Part shown: piece by piece, positions 42,049 to 51,438 of the stretch | Position numbering within the stretch: position 1 is the first letter of the stretch | Layout: each line of letters begins with the position of its first letter | DNA from: CBDAPI01 sp964565865 | Lineage (GTDB): Bacteria; Acidobacteriota; UBA6911; RPQK01; CBDAPI01 | Assembly: GCA_964565865.1 (NCBI GenBank) | Contig: CAZMGM010000003.1 | Span: 1 to 64,000 of the forward strand | DNA: 64,000 nt | Reading direction: 5' to 3' | Notes under the pieces: generated by a model | Databases searched by the model: none | Told to the model about the DNA's origin: nothing | The model's input: the letters and a program-made list of their open reading frames with translations, nothing else | Position numbers and translations under genes: made by a program

Positions 42049-43328
42049 GCATTACTCTGATTCTGTTCGGCACAGTGTCGCTGGCGTTCCTTTTCTGGCT
42101 GTCACTTTTGGAAAGCGCCGTTTCCAGGCTTTCTCAGGTTGCTTTGAGAGTGATGCTGGAAAAGGATCCGGATCGGGAGGCATGGCTCCTGAAGGACCTG
42201 GTCCACGACCGGGCCCAATTTCTGCTTCCACTCCAGATCGCCATCCAGACGATAACGATTGTTGTTGCCATTTTGATGGCCCGGCTGTTGCTCGACCTCC
42301 AGGTCGCCTACGCTGTACCCTGGGCGATTGTGTCGACTGTAGTGCTTCTGGGTCTGGTTCGCGCACTGGTCCCCCAAGGCATGACTCAGGAAAATCCGGA
42401 GCGGTACGTGCGGCGGCTTCTACCCCTGTGGAAGACGACCTATCAGTTCCTTGCGTTTTTTGCGTCTCCCATTCTCTGGCTTTTGCGAGTTCGACAGGAT
42501 CGGCTTGAAAAAGACCAGATTAGAAACGGCGACGAGACCTCCGAAGAAGAAATCCAGGCCTATCTGGATGTCGGGGAAGAAGCGGGTATTTTCGAGGAGC
42601 ACGAGACTGAGCTCATTCAGAGCGCCCTGGAGTTTCAGGACACATTGGTTCGGGAAATCATGACGCCTCGTTCTCAGATTGTCTCGATTGCCGAATCTGA
42701 GACGATTTCCCAGTTGGCAGAGTTGATCGCGGGCAGCAAGTTCTCCCGGATTCCGGTATACCGGGAGACTGCGGATCAGATTGTGGGTGTTGTATACGTC
42801 CGCAACTTGGTCTCCGATCTTTCCAAGGGCAAGGTCTCTGATCCAATCACCCGACTTATCAAGGAGGTATGGTTCGTTCCTGAAACCAAGAACGTAAGAG
42901 AGCTGCTCCGGGAGATGCAGAGAGAGTCCCAGCCTCTAGCAATAGTAGTGAGCGAATACGGGGCCGTTTCCGGACTGGTATCGATCGAGGATCTGCTGGA
43001 AGAAATTGTGGGTGAGATCTACGACGAGGACGAGTCCCACGACGTAGCCCTTGTTGAGGAAGGGGAGGGGAACTATCGAGTCCGGGGTCGAATGGAGCTA
43101 TCGCACCTGGAAGCGGCACTCGGAATCGACCTGGGTGAAATCGATGCTACTACCGTCTCGGGCTTGGTGGTTGATCACCTGGGCCGCGTCCCTGCAATCG
43201 GCCAGGAGACAGAAGTCAACGGTCTTGCAGTAAAGATCCTGGAGGCCGATCGCAAACGAATCAAGCTCATGCAAATCCAGGTTTCGAGGCCCGAACAGAA
43301 GTCTAAGACCAAATTGTCTCCTTCATGA
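42045..43328 (+). CDS. CNNM/CorC-type hemolysin family transporter with CBS domains
   Basis: This 427-residue membrane protein has an N-terminal CNNM (DUF21) domain of about four helices, then two CBS repeats (VREIMTPRSQIVSIAESETISQLAELI and IVGVVYVRNLV ... PLAIVVSEYGAVSGLVSIEDLLEEIVGEIYDE). A C-terminal CorC_HlyC domain follows (YRVRGRMELSHLEAALGI ... TVSGLVVDHLGRVP). The family moves Mg2+ or Co2+, and the YbeX/CorC branch is linked to ybeY in many genomes, as here. Start TTG 42045. Confidence 0.92.
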   Translation: MSITLILFGTVSLAFLFWLSLLESAVSRLSQVALRVMLEKDPDREAWLLKDLVHDRAQFLLPLQIAIQTITIVVAILMARLLLDLQVAYAVPWAIVSTVVLLGLVRALVPQGMTQENPERYVRRLLPLWKTTYQFLAFFASPILWLLRVRQDRLEKDQIRNGDETSEEEIQAYLDVGEEAGIFEEHETELIQSALEFQDTLVREIMTPRSQIVSIAESETISQLAELIAGSKFSRIPVYRETADQIVGVVYVRNLVSDLSKGKVSDPITRLIKEVWFVPETKNVRELLREMQRESQPLAIVVSEYGAVSGLVSIEDLLEEIVGEIYDEDESHDVALVEEGEGNYRVRGRMELSHLEAALGIDLGEIDATTVSGLVVDHLGRVPAIGQETEVNGLAVKILEADRKRIKLMQIQVSRPEQKSKTKLSPS

Positions 43329-43359
43329 GTACCCCGGTAGGTCTCTGCAACTGATCAGC

Positions 43360-44457
43360 ATGTCAGACTCTGATTTTAGAGCTGTGTCCCCTGAGCGTAC
43401 TATGCTGCGGGCCCTGCGACTGGCCAAACGGGGAGCGGGCCACGCAAGTCCGAATCCGATGGTGGGAGCAGTCGTCGTTAAGAACGGTCAAATGGTGGGT
43501 GAGGGATATCATGTCTTTTCGCGCCGCCATCACGCCGAGAGCATTGCATTGCGGCAGGCCGGCGAGCTGGCGCGTGGAGCGGACCTGTTCGTTACCCTTG
43601 AGCCTTGCAGCCACACCGGCCGCACTTCTCCCTGTGTCGATGAAATCATTCAGGTCGGCGTAAAACGTGCGTTCATTGCAACTCGGGATCCCAACCCGGC
43701 TGTAAACGGGAAGGGGATTCAGCGTCTGAAGCGCGCGGGAATCGAAGTCTTCGAGGGTCTGTGCGAAGACAAAGCACATTGTTTAAATGAGGCCTTTTTT
43801 CATTGGGTCCGGACTGGAAGGCCGTTTGCCACACTCAAACTCGCACTCTCAATGGACGGCAGAATCGCTACTCGTACCGGAGCCTCAAAGTGGATCACAG
43901 GTAAGAAGGCGCGCCGGCTAGTGCACCGGCTCCGCTACCGAAACGATGCCATTCTCGTTGGGGCCGGCACCGTGAGGGAGGACGATCCTTCCCTGGATGT
44001 TCGCTCGCCCCGGAAGAACCAGATCGTCAAGGTCATATTGGACAGTGAAATGGGAACGGATCCAGATGCCAGACTCTTCCGTTCGGGAGATCCCGTTTTG
44101 ATTTTTCACTCTGCAGGGACAGTTGCTCCTCAGAGCTCCCAATTGGCCGGGCCGGCTCAACTGATAGGGGTTGACCGAGCTCGGGACGGACTGAATTGGG
44201 AGGCAATCCTGAACGAGCTGGGCGGGCGGGGGATAAACAGTCTGCTCATTGAAGGGGGTGGTCGGGTGGCAGCCTCAGCATTGGCGGCTGGAGTCCTGCA
44301 TCGAATTCTTCTGTTCTACTCACCCAGGATCATCGGAGGGGACGGTGTGCCGGCATTTGCAGCCCCTGGTGCTGCAACCCTCCAGGAAGCCTGTCAGGTT
44401 CGCTTGTCGAAGATTCGAAGGGTGGGTGAAGACCTCCTGGTGGAAGCCCGCTTGTAA
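43360..44457 (+). CDS. ribD: Bifunctional riboflavin deaminase/reductase (RibD)
   Basis: This 365-residue enzyme performs two riboflavin steps. The N-terminal deaminase has the zinc motif HHAESIALRQAG and TLEPCSHTGRTSPCVDEII. The C-terminal reductase has LKLALSMDGRIATRTGASKWITG and LLIEGGGRVAASAL. The other rib genes are not in the window. It follows the CNNM gene at 32 bp and may be transcribed with it. Confidence 0.95.
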   Translation: MSDSDFRAVSPERTMLRALRLAKRGAGHASPNPMVGAVVVKNGQMVGEGYHVFSRRHHAESIALRQAGELARGADLFVTLEPCSHTGRTSPCVDEIIQVGVKRAFIATRDPNPAVNGKGIQRLKRAGIEVFEGLCEDKAHCLNEAFFHWVRTGRPFATLKLALSMDGRIATRTGASKWITGKKARRLVHRLRYRNDAILVGAGTVREDDPSLDVRSPRKNQIVKVILDSEMGTDPDARLFRSGDPVLIFHSAGTVAPQSSQLAGPAQLIGVDRARDGLNWEAILNELGGRGINSLLIEGGGRVAASALAAGVLHRILLFYSPRIIGGDGVPAFAAPGAATLQEACQVRLSKIRRVGEDLLVEARL

Positions 44458-44483
44458 AAAGGAGACGAAGTAGGGTGTGACTT

Positions 44484-44930
44484 TTATTCCACCAGCAGGG
44501 CATCTACCAGGGAGTCTGGGTTGGCGACGAAGAACTGCTTCCGGTCCACGCTGACGATTCCCGAATTCTATATGTTGCTCAAGACGCGGGTAGCGGTTTC
44601 CCGCAAGATGCCAGTCATGTCGGCCAGCTCCTTGTGGATCAGATTCAAGTTGATTCTGACCCCGCCGTCAATCAAAGACATCTCTCCGGAAAACGAACCG
44701 GGCTCGTGGAAGGCCAGGAGCACTTCCTTACCGTTGGGGAGCAGGCGCTAAACTTTTACTCGCCCTTACTGGACGATGTACATGTAGTTTCCTGTGTCTT
44801 CTTCAAGGAAGACGCTTTCGTGCTTGACGTCCGCGCGCTCCCTGAATCGGGAAGAGACGATTGCCAGCTCGTCTTCGGTCAGGTCCTCAAAAAAGGTAAT
44901 AGTTTGCAGGAAAGATGCTTCAACGGCCAT
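44484..44930 (-). pseudogene. Crp/Fnr family regulator with in-frame stops and an internal deletion
   Basis: From ATG 44930 a single minus-strand frame of 149 codons (the last a stop) encodes MAVEASFLQTITFFEDLTEDEL, then FLEEDTGNYMYIVQ, RLLPNGKEVLLAFHEPGSFSGEMSLIDGG, and then LIHKELADMTGILRETATRVLSN and SVDRKQFFVANPDSLVDALLVE. These are the cNMP-binding and DNA-binding parts of a Crp/Fnr regulator. Three stop codons interrupt it, at GNYMYIVQ*, GRVKV* and LSNI*, each where a single base change restores a normal residue. Roughly 80 residues between the beta barrel and the helix-turn-helix are missing. The start overlaps the end of the upstream gene (44920). Confidence 0.85.
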
Positions 44931-45510
44931 ACACTTCCGATTCCAGCAGTTCTTCGAGAGGATCCATTGAATAACGTTTTTCCAGTTGTTTCAGCTCGTC
45001 GCGAAGCGGCTCCAGACTGGACGGTCCCGATTCTTCCACCTGGTCAATTAACGGTTCGGCGGAGAACGACCACGCGAACTGCCCGGCACGCCTGGCACCT
45101 TTTCTGGCTAGGTAGTGGCCCAGGGCCCGAATCGCAGGGTAAAAGAAAAAGATATTGGGCCCGGGCAGCCATGCCAGCGTTCCTCCCATGAGCGCCAGGG
45201 AAGCGTCTACGACAAACCAGATTGTATGCTTGCGATAGCCTACTCGAAGGTGTTCCCGCAGATCTTTCTCGACCCGGTCGGAGTTCATGCCTCTTGCATG
45301 GAAGATCGAAAGACGATCAGCGTGGCGCAGATGCCCCAGCATTCGTTCCTGATAAGCAAAGTGCTGCCGCAAACGCCTATACCCATCGCGAAGCTTAGAG
45401 CGCAACCGGATCCACCACTGGTCCTCCAGTTCCAAAGGATCCGGGCGCTTGATTCGCTCCAGCGTGAAGTGGGTCTTTCCGTCTGGGTCGCGGAAGACGA
45501 GTAGGTTCAT
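44920..45510 (-). CDS. Mit_KHE1 (mitochondrial K+/H+ exchange-related) domain protein
   Basis: This 196-residue protein resembles the PF10173-type K+/H+ exchange-related family. The N-terminal MNLLVFRDPDGKTHFTLERI is followed by a coiled, basic region. A membrane-associated hydrophobic region (FVVDASLALMGGTLAWLPGPNIFFFYPAIRALGHYLARKGARR) and an acidic C-terminal helix (LRDELKQLEKRYSMDPLEELLE) complete it. Bacterial homologues are known mainly from acidobacteria and relatives. The function in bacteria is unclear. It reads directly into the dead Crp/Fnr gene, so the pair was probably an operon. Confidence 0.7.
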   Translation of the reverse strand: MNLLVFRDPDGKTHFTLERIKRPDPLELEDQWWIRLRSKLRDGYRRLRQHFAYQERMLGHLRHADRLSIFHARGMNSDRVEKDLREHLRVGYRKHTIWFVVDASLALMGGTLAWLPGPNIFFFYPAIRALGHYLARKGARRAGQFAWSFSAEPLIDQVEESGPSSLEPLRDELKQLEKRYSMDPLEELLESEVYGR

Positions 45511-45603
45511 CGGCTCTGCTCGTTGGAAAAACTTTGCCCCAGTTCCACCGGATGGCGACGGGGGCCGGCCCGCCGGCTGAGGATGCGAACTACATAGAGG
45601 GCT

Positions 45604-46251
45604 TCACCGATCCTCATTGGATTCCTTCCAGAGTTTCCGATATTGTCCCACCTGATTTGATGGACCGGACGAAGCACAGACGTCGGAAATCACAGCCAGT
45701 GAAGCGGCTCCCGCCGACCAAACATCTCGGGCCCGGATGAGGCGGATTCCTCCAATCGCTACAACTGGAAGCTGGCTCTTGCCTGCCAGTGTCCGGAAGG
45801 TTGGCAACCCCAGAACCGGCTCTGGAGACTGCTTGCTGGTTGTGGAAAAAACCGGTCCCAGGGACACATAGTCGAGGGCACTATCCCTGCAGGCGTGTTC
45901 GAATTGCCGGCAGTTGTGAGTAGAAAGGCCGATCAGGGCGTCTGTGCCCAGCAGAGATCTGGCTTCGTGGGGATCGATGTCTTCCTGACCCAGGTGAACT
46001 CCGTCGGCCCCGGCCGCCAGAGCCACGCCGGCGCGATCGTTGACAACGAGGCGGGCCCCAAACCGGTGACATTCTCGAACGATGGGTCGAAGGGACTCCA
46101 GGAGACGGTCGTCGGTCATGGACTTTTCCCGGACCTGAACGAGCCGGGCTCCTCCTTGCAGGAACTTCCGGATCAACGAAAAATGCCCGATGTGATTCAC
46201 ATAGGGGTGGGAAGAAATCGGATAGATGCAGGGAAGCTTTACAGCTGACAT
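45604..46251 (-). CDS. thiE: Thiamine phosphate synthase
   Basis: This 215-residue TIM-barrel enzyme joins HMP-PP and HET-P. QVREKSMTDDRLLE, VNDRAGVALAAGADGVHLGQEDIDP, GLSTHNCRQFEHA, DYVSLGPVFSTTSKQ and VVAIGGIRL are the ThiE blocks. ATG 46251 is chosen because the conserved region starts there; the frame is open to 46284. No TPP riboswitch is apparent upstream, and thiG/thiD are not nearby. It is the last gene of the pepP-accB-accC-transporter cluster. Confidence 0.93.
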   Translation of the reverse strand: MSAVKLPCIYPISSHPYVNHIGHFSLIRKFLQGGARLVQVREKSMTDDRLLESLRPIVRECHRFGARLVVNDRAGVALAAGADGVHLGQEDIDPHEARSLLGTDALIGLSTHNCRQFEHACRDSALDYVSLGPVFSTTSKQSPEPVLGLPTFRTLAGKSQLPVVAIGGIRLIRARDVWSAGAASLAVISDVCASSGPSNQVGQYRKLWKESNEDR

Positions 46252-46299
46252 TGCCTCACGACCAAGCCTTCGATGTAAACACAAGAACTGCTGATGGGA

Positions 46300-47664
46300 T
46301 CAGTAGAAAAGCCACTGGAGCACTCCAATCGTATTCAAAAAGACCAGCAGGATTATCACGGGACAGAAGAACCTGATGAATGCGGGCCAAAGCCGTCCAA
46401 AGGGGCCCATCAGCGTACCCGTCCGCCCTTTTTCCAGTTCCCGAAGGGCTGGTTCGGTTCGCCACACGAACCCTAGGAACAGGCAGATCATCAGGCCGCC
46501 TACCGGAAGTCCCACATTCAGGAATATATTGACCAGGGTTCCGATCCAGCTGGGGTCGTAGGCTACAAACAAGGAGAGCGCTGCGCCCAATAGCCCAGTT
46601 CCAACCGCAGCCTGCCGCCGGCTGATTCCCCACTCATCGACTAGGTAGGAAACCGGGACTTCAAGCAGTGAAATGGTTGAAGTCAGAGCCGCTATGCTCA
46701 AAAGGATGAAGAAAAAGAATCCGAGCGGTATTCCCACCAGACCCATTGTGTGGAAGAGGTTGGGAAGAGTGTCGAAGACAAGACCCGTGCTGGAGATGAG
46801 ATTTCCTTCATCATCGAAGATCGGGATCCCGGCACGCTGGGCCACAAACATGGCCGGAATAATTAGGAATCCGGCTAGGAACGCGATCGAGATGTCGGCT
46901 CCTGTGACGAATGCGGCGGCCCGCGGTATGTTGTGTTTTCGGTTCAGGTAAGAGCCGTAGGTGATAAGAGTACCGATGCCCAGGGAAAGGGAGAAGAAGG
47001 CCTGTCCCATAGCGCTTAAAACGAGTTTGGGGTTGATCTTAGACAGGTCAGGCTGCAGGTAAAGGGCCAGTCCCTGACGGGCTCCATCCTGGGAAATGAC
47101 AAATAAGATCATGGTCATGAGAATCACGACCAGAACCGGCATCATGGTCTTTGCCGCTTTCTCAATTCCCGAACTGACTCCCCCGGCGACAATTGAAACG
47201 GTAGCCACCATGAAAAGGCACGAAAACAAAGCGTTCTTGGGGCCGTGCGAGAGATCGGCTAGCACCTGACTCAGACCTGTGGCTCCAGCTGTGTGGGTGA
47301 TTTCCTCGAACACATATCCTAAGGTCCAACCGGCGATCACGTTGTAAAAGGCATGAATTCCAACTCCACACAGAACCCCCCAGAAACCGATCAGGGGATA
47401 AACTTTGCTGCCCGGAACCAGGCTCCGAAAAGCACCGACAGGATTTTTTCCTGTGTGCCTTCCAATCGTCAGCTCCGCGACCATCAGAGGATAGCCGAGT
47501 GTGAAACAGCAGAGCAGATAGACGAGCAGGAATGCGGCCCCTCCGTTAGAGGCGACCTGGTTTGGGAACGCCCAAATATTACCCAGTCCGACCGCCGAAC
47601 CGGCCGCCGCCAATATGAATCCAATTTTTGAGTCCCAGGTCCCTCGGTGGGTTGAAGCGTGCAC
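46300..47664 (-). CDS. SNF family sodium-dependent transporter
   Basis: This protein of about 454 residues belongs to the neurotransmitter:sodium symporter family. The start TWDSKIGFILAAAGSAVGLGNIWAFPNQVASNGGAAFLLVYLLCC is the TM1 unwound segment that binds Na+ and amino acid. GVSSGIEKAAKTMMP and about 11-12 hydrophobic segments follow. It probably carries an amino acid. GTG 47664 is used, since upstream start codons would overlap accC; the longest frame runs to 47802 with non-family residues. Confidence 0.9.
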   Translation of the reverse strand: MHASTHRGTWDSKIGFILAAAGSAVGLGNIWAFPNQVASNGGAAFLLVYLLCCFTLGYPLMVAELTIGRHTGKNPVGAFRSLVPGSKVYPLIGFWGVLCGVGIHAFYNVIAGWTLGYVFEEITHTAGATGLSQVLADLSHGPKNALFSCLFMVATVSIVAGGVSSGIEKAAKTMMPVLVVILMTMILFVISQDGARQGLALYLQPDLSKINPKLVLSAMGQAFFSLSLGIGTLITYGSYLNRKHNIPRAAAFVTGADISIAFLAGFLIIPAMFVAQRAGIPIFDDEGNLISSTGLVFDTLPNLFHTMGLVGIPLGFFFFILLSIAALTSTISLLEVPVSYLVDEWGISRRQAAVGTGLLGAALSLFVAYDPSWIGTLVNIFLNVGLPVGGLMICLFLGFVWRTEPALRELEKGRTGTLMGPFGRLWPAFIRFFCPVIILLVFLNTIGVLQWLFY

Positions 47665-47680
47665 TCTCGATATCTCTTGG

Positions 47681-49039
47681 TCAGAGTCCTTTTTCCACCT
47701 TGTCAAACTCGAAGCTCTCCAGGAATGCGGTGGAGAGAAGGCCTGCCTGGAAGTCCGGGTCTTGGAGGATTCTTTTGTGCAGCGGAATTGTGGTCTCGAC
47801 ACCCTCGATCATGAACATGTCGAGGGCCCTCTCCATTCGGCGGATCGCTTCTGCCCGGTCTGCCCCGTAGGAGATGAGCTTGGCGATCATTGAGTCGTAG
47901 TATGGAGTTACGGTCATTCCCGCGTAGGCCATAGAGTCGACGCGGATTCCCGGTCCTCCGGGCGGGTGATAAGCGGTGATTTGACCTGGCGAAGGCCTGA
48001 GGGTATAAGGGGACTCAGCGTTGATCCGACACTCGATACTGTGTCCACGAAGCCGGATGTCCTGCTGCTGGATGGACAGTGTTTCTCCTGCGGCAATTCG
48101 TATCTGTTCCTTGACCAGATCCATCCCGGTCACTTTCTCCGTCACCGGATGTTCTACCTGGATCCGGGTGTTCATCTCGATGAAGAAGTAGTCGCCCTGC
48201 TCATCGAAAAGAAATTCGACCGTCCCGGCATTCAGGTAGTTGATCGATGACACGGCCTGGCTGATCAACTGCCCAAGAGCCTCGCGCATCTCCGGCTTAA
48301 TCAGGGGACTCGGGGACTCTTCGAGGAGTTTCTGGTGGCGACGCTGAATGGAGCACTCCCTTTCGCCCAAGTGGAGCACGGTTCCGTTCTGATCGGCCAT
48401 TATCTGGAACTCGATGTGGCGGGGACGTTCTAGGTAGCGTTCCAGGTAGATGTCTTCGTTACCGAAGGCATTTTCCGCCTCCACCCGGGCGTTCGCAATA
48501 GCATCCTCAACCTGCTCGGGCTTCTCTACGATGCGCATGCCGCGGCCACCTCCGCCGGCTGAGGCCTTTACGATGAGGGGAAAACCAACAGAAGCGGCGG
48601 CCTCCCGTATTTCCTCCCCTGAGTCGCCCACGACCCCTGTTCCCGGAATGATGGGCAACCCTGCCCGGGCCATGGTTTCACGGGCCTTTGCCTTGTTTCC
48701 CATGAGGGCGATGGAGTCGGCATGTGGTCCGATGAAGGTAATTCCGCAGGTCTCGCAGACCTCTGCAAAGTCTGAGCTTTCGGCCAGATATCCATACCCA
48801 GGATGGATCGCTTCCACATCCGTGATTTCTGCAGCACTGATGATACTGGGGACGTTCAGGTAGCTTTCCAGACTGGGGGCCGGACCGATGCAGACAGCTT
48901 GGTCCGCGAAGCGAACGTGCAGGGAGTCACGGTCCGGTTCGGAGTAGACGGCGACGGTGGGAATACGTAGTTCCTTGCAGGCGCAGATGATGCGAAGGGC
49001 GATCTCACCACGATTCGCTACCAGGATCTTCTTGAACAT
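47681..49039 (-). CDS. accC: Acetyl-CoA carboxylase, biotin carboxylase subunit
   Basis: This 452-residue ATP-grasp enzyme carboxylates biotin on BCCP. KILVANRGEIALRIICACKEL is the start, PLIVKASAGGGGRGMRIV the ATP lid, and HLGERECSIQRRHQKLLEESPSP and FIEMNTRIQVEHPVTE the biotin-carboxylase signatures. Length is standard. It follows accB by one base. The carboxyltransferase genes accA/accD are not in the window. Confidence 0.96.
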   Translation of the reverse strand: MFKKILVANRGEIALRIICACKELRIPTVAVYSEPDRDSLHVRFADQAVCIGPAPSLESYLNVPSIISAAEITDVEAIHPGYGYLAESSDFAEVCETCGITFIGPHADSIALMGNKAKARETMARAGLPIIPGTGVVGDSGEEIREAAASVGFPLIVKASAGGGGRGMRIVEKPEQVEDAIANARVEAENAFGNEDIYLERYLERPRHIEFQIMADQNGTVLHLGERECSIQRRHQKLLEESPSPLIKPEMREALGQLISQAVSSINYLNAGTVEFLFDEQGDYFFIEMNTRIQVEHPVTEKVTGMDLVKEQIRIAAGETLSIQQQDIRLRGHSIECRINAESPYTLRPSPGQITAYHPPGGPGIRVDSMAYAGMTVTPYYDSMIAKLISYGADRAEAIRRMERALDMFMIEGVETTIPLHKRILQDPDFQAGLLSTAFLESFEFDKVEKGL

Positions 49040-49040
49040 C

Positions 49041-49508
49041 TCACTGGGAGGATAGTCGGATCTCGAAGAGGACTTCTCCGAATTCGACGGGCTGACCGTT
49101 CTCGACCAGAATCCGAACCAGTTCCCCTTCTATATCAGATTCGATCTGGTTGAAGATCTTCATCGCTTCAATGATGCAAACAACCTGCCCGGGTTCAATT
49201 TGACTGCCCACCTCCACTAGGGACTCGGCATCCGGTTTGGGAGTGAGATAGAAGGTTCCCACTATGGGAGCCGTAAACAAATGAAGTTGCTCGTCTGGCC
49301 TTTCGTCGGCCTCCGCCTGGCCTGCCTCGACTGATCCCGAAGCTATCGGGTCTACAGCGGGAAGGGCCACCTCCCGGGTTGCCGTGGAAAGCGGTCCACC
49401 GCTCGGCTTTCGAATGCGGATTCGGGTGCCCTGTCGTTCCAGCTCAAACTCTTCGACCTGAGACCTTTCGATGAGCCGGAGCAGTTCCTCAATTTCCTCA
49501 ATCTGCAT
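49041..49508 (-). CDS. accB: Biotin carboxyl carrier protein of acetyl-CoA carboxylase
   Basis: This 155-residue BCCP has an N-terminal helical head (IEEIEELLRLIERSQVEEFELERQGTRIRI), an Ala/Pro/Glu-rich linker and a C-terminal biotinyl domain. That domain has PIVGTFYLTPKPDAESLVEVGSQIEPGQVVCIIEAMKIFNQIESD, with the biotinylated Lys in EAMK. It is transcribed with accC. Confidence 0.96.
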   Translation of the reverse strand: MQIEEIEELLRLIERSQVEEFELERQGTRIRIRKPSGGPLSTATREVALPAVDPIASGSVEAGQAEADERPDEQLHLFTAPIVGTFYLTPKPDAESLVEVGSQIEPGQVVCIIEAMKIFNQIESDIEGELVRILVENGQPVEFGEVLFEIRLSSQ

Positions 49509-49610
49509 CCCTATTACCTGCTTTTATGAGACTCGCCATTGTGGGTGCTGTAACGGTATTAGTCAATGTTCTTGTGAGGAGAAGCGGCTCCGGAACACGC
49601 TTCTATGGAG

Positions 49611-50678
49611 CTACTGCGAGGAATCGATTCGCAGAACTTCGCAGCCTGAATCGGTGACGATGACCGCATCCTCCCAGCGGACTCCGTAGCGGCCCGGCAG
49701 GTAGATTCCCGGTTCCACGGTAAAAACCATTCCTGCCTCAAGAACTGTCTCGGAAGTGGAACTGATGCGGGGCAGCTCGTGTATCTCCAGCCCCAGCCCA
49801 TGGCCCAGACTGTGTCCGAAATATTCCCCGTAACCTCGGGCCGCGATGTATTCTCGGCCTAGGGCATCCACGGCCGAGGCAAGCTTCCCGGGGCGGATTC
49901 CGGCAATTGCCCGGATCTGGGCCTCCTGCACGATCTCAAGGATCTCCGGCTCGGCGTCCGGGGGCCTCCAGAGCACCCGGGTCGTATCACTGTGGAAGCC
50001 GTCTTTGACGGCCCCGAAGTCGATCAGCAAAAGTGAGGAATCGTCGATGGTAGCAGGCCCGGATCTGGCATGGGGCAGGGAGGATCGGGACCCGGAGGCG
50101 ATGATGGTGTCAAAGGCAGTGCCCTCAGCCCCCGCCAGTCGAAGTTCGTATTCCAGCCGCCCTGCCAGATCACGTTCTTTCCCTTTCCAGTCAAATCCTT
50201 TAAAAACTTTCCCGTAGGCGCGACGAGCCACCTCAAAAGCCCGGCGAATGCCCTCTTGCTCCTTCTCACTCTTGATCTGTCTGAGGCGTTCGATGACTTC
50301 CGAAGTGGCCACTAGCGATGCCCCAGGCATTGCAGATTCCAAATCTGTGACCGAACTATAGGGGAGGTGATCGCTCTCGAACCCAAGGTGCGACCCGTTT
50401 GTGGGAAACAGCTCCCTCAGCAGCTCCTTCAAAGCCTGTATAGGGGTGCCGGAGGCCAGCTTTACCCGGCAGTTAACCGCATCTTGGTGGGCCGTTTCGA
50501 TGTACCTCGAGTCCACCAGCAGGATCGTTTCACTCTCCCGCGTGACGGCGAAACCAAGGCTGGCATCGAGGTTGAACAGGTAGCGCAGATTAGCCGGTTT
50601 CGAGGTTAGAAACCCGTCTAACTGGTTTTCTGCAACCGCTCTTAGAAAACGACGGTAGCTTAACTGGAAGTCGTTCAC
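49611..50678 (-). CDS. Xaa-Pro aminopeptidase family protein (M24B)
   Basis: This 355-residue enzyme has an N-terminal creatinase-like domain (LTSKPANLRYLFNLDASLGFAV) and a C-terminal pita-bread metallopeptidase domain. The metal ligands are in LLIDFGAVKDGFHSDTTRV, GHSLGHGLGLEIHELPRIS, TVEPGIYLPG and GVRWEDAVIV. It removes N-terminal residues before proline. It lies 102 bp upstream of accB on the same strand, a common order in many phyla (pepP/efp-accB-accC). No efp is present. Confidence 0.92.
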   Translation of the reverse strand: MNDFQLSYRRFLRAVAENQLDGFLTSKPANLRYLFNLDASLGFAVTRESETILLVDSRYIETAHQDAVNCRVKLASGTPIQALKELLRELFPTNGSHLGFESDHLPYSSVTDLESAMPGASLVATSEVIERLRQIKSEKEQEGIRRAFEVARRAYGKVFKGFDWKGKERDLAGRLEYELRLAGAEGTAFDTIIASGSRSSLPHARSGPATIDDSSLLLIDFGAVKDGFHSDTTRVLWRPPDAEPEILEIVQEAQIRAIAGIRPGKLASAVDALGREYIAARGYGEYFGHSLGHGLGLEIHELPRISSTSETVLEAGMVFTVEPGIYLPGRYGVRWEDAVIVTDSGCEVLRIDSSQ

Positions 50679-51393
50679 GCGAGAATCTTATAAAGAGACC
50701 ATCGACTCTGTCCTCTCTTTTCTGCGGAGGCCTGACAGTTCCTTCTCGAGAACCAAAACCCTCCACTGGACATCCACCTGTTGGGTTCTTATCAGTTTAA
50801 TTCTGGAAATCTCGAACCGAGTGTCTCCGAGTTTCTGCGGGAAACTGGCGGCACAGTTCCGCGCGGGCGCAACGAATCCGACCCACAACCACAGTGACAC
50901 GAATTATGGATAGTGACAATGCAAGTTTGTACAAGCAAATATTAGTGGGTGCCACTGGCTTCCAGCCTGCCTGTCAATTCGAACTGCCAGGCCGAGGATT
51001 CCTGATCCCTGAAGCTTCTGTCGATCTCCAAGGCGATAAGGACTCAGCGGTACCTGCAGACACTGCAGAAGAGTTTTCAGACCCGCCCCGCCTCCCGGGA
51101 ACGCTCCTCAATCATCAGCACGGCCGAGTCCAGGGCCACCCCGGTCAGCCAGACGCCCCGGGCCACTAGCAGTTGTCGGAATCGGCTCGTTACCGGAGCG
51201 GATAACGACAAATTTAGACTCCCGGATGGGAGCTTCGAAACCACCTTTGTCCGGTTGGGCTGGTTCTCTCTCTTCTCGTTTCGAGCTTTCCGGGGGGTGC
51301 TTCAATCCTGCACGGGAGAAACGCGGGATGACGTATTGGAAAGCTCTCAGTGGTCTGTCTTAATTAATGCCGAAAGGGTAGAAAAGTGCGCGT
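50679..51393. other. Long intergenic region with a possible gene remnant
   Basis: No intact gene is seen in these roughly 715 bp. On the minus strand, around 51080-51185, the frame RQLLVARGVWLTGVALDSAVLMIEERSREAGRV ends at a stop. Its tail weakly recalls the LLxNHGxxxxGxxLxxA region of class II aldolases, without the metal His. I would treat it as a decayed fragment only. Confidence 0.35.
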
Positions 51394-51438
51394 TTGAAAG
51401 GGTCCGTTTCTGAACCGAAAACAGGGCCCGCGTTTATC

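Noticed and set aside
44484..44930. In-frame stop codons in the Crp/Fnr gene as possible recoding or an alternative genetic code
   Set aside because: Both TAA and TAG occur at unrelated positions, a large internal part is also missing, and neighbouring genes use all stops normally. Pseudogenisation is simpler.
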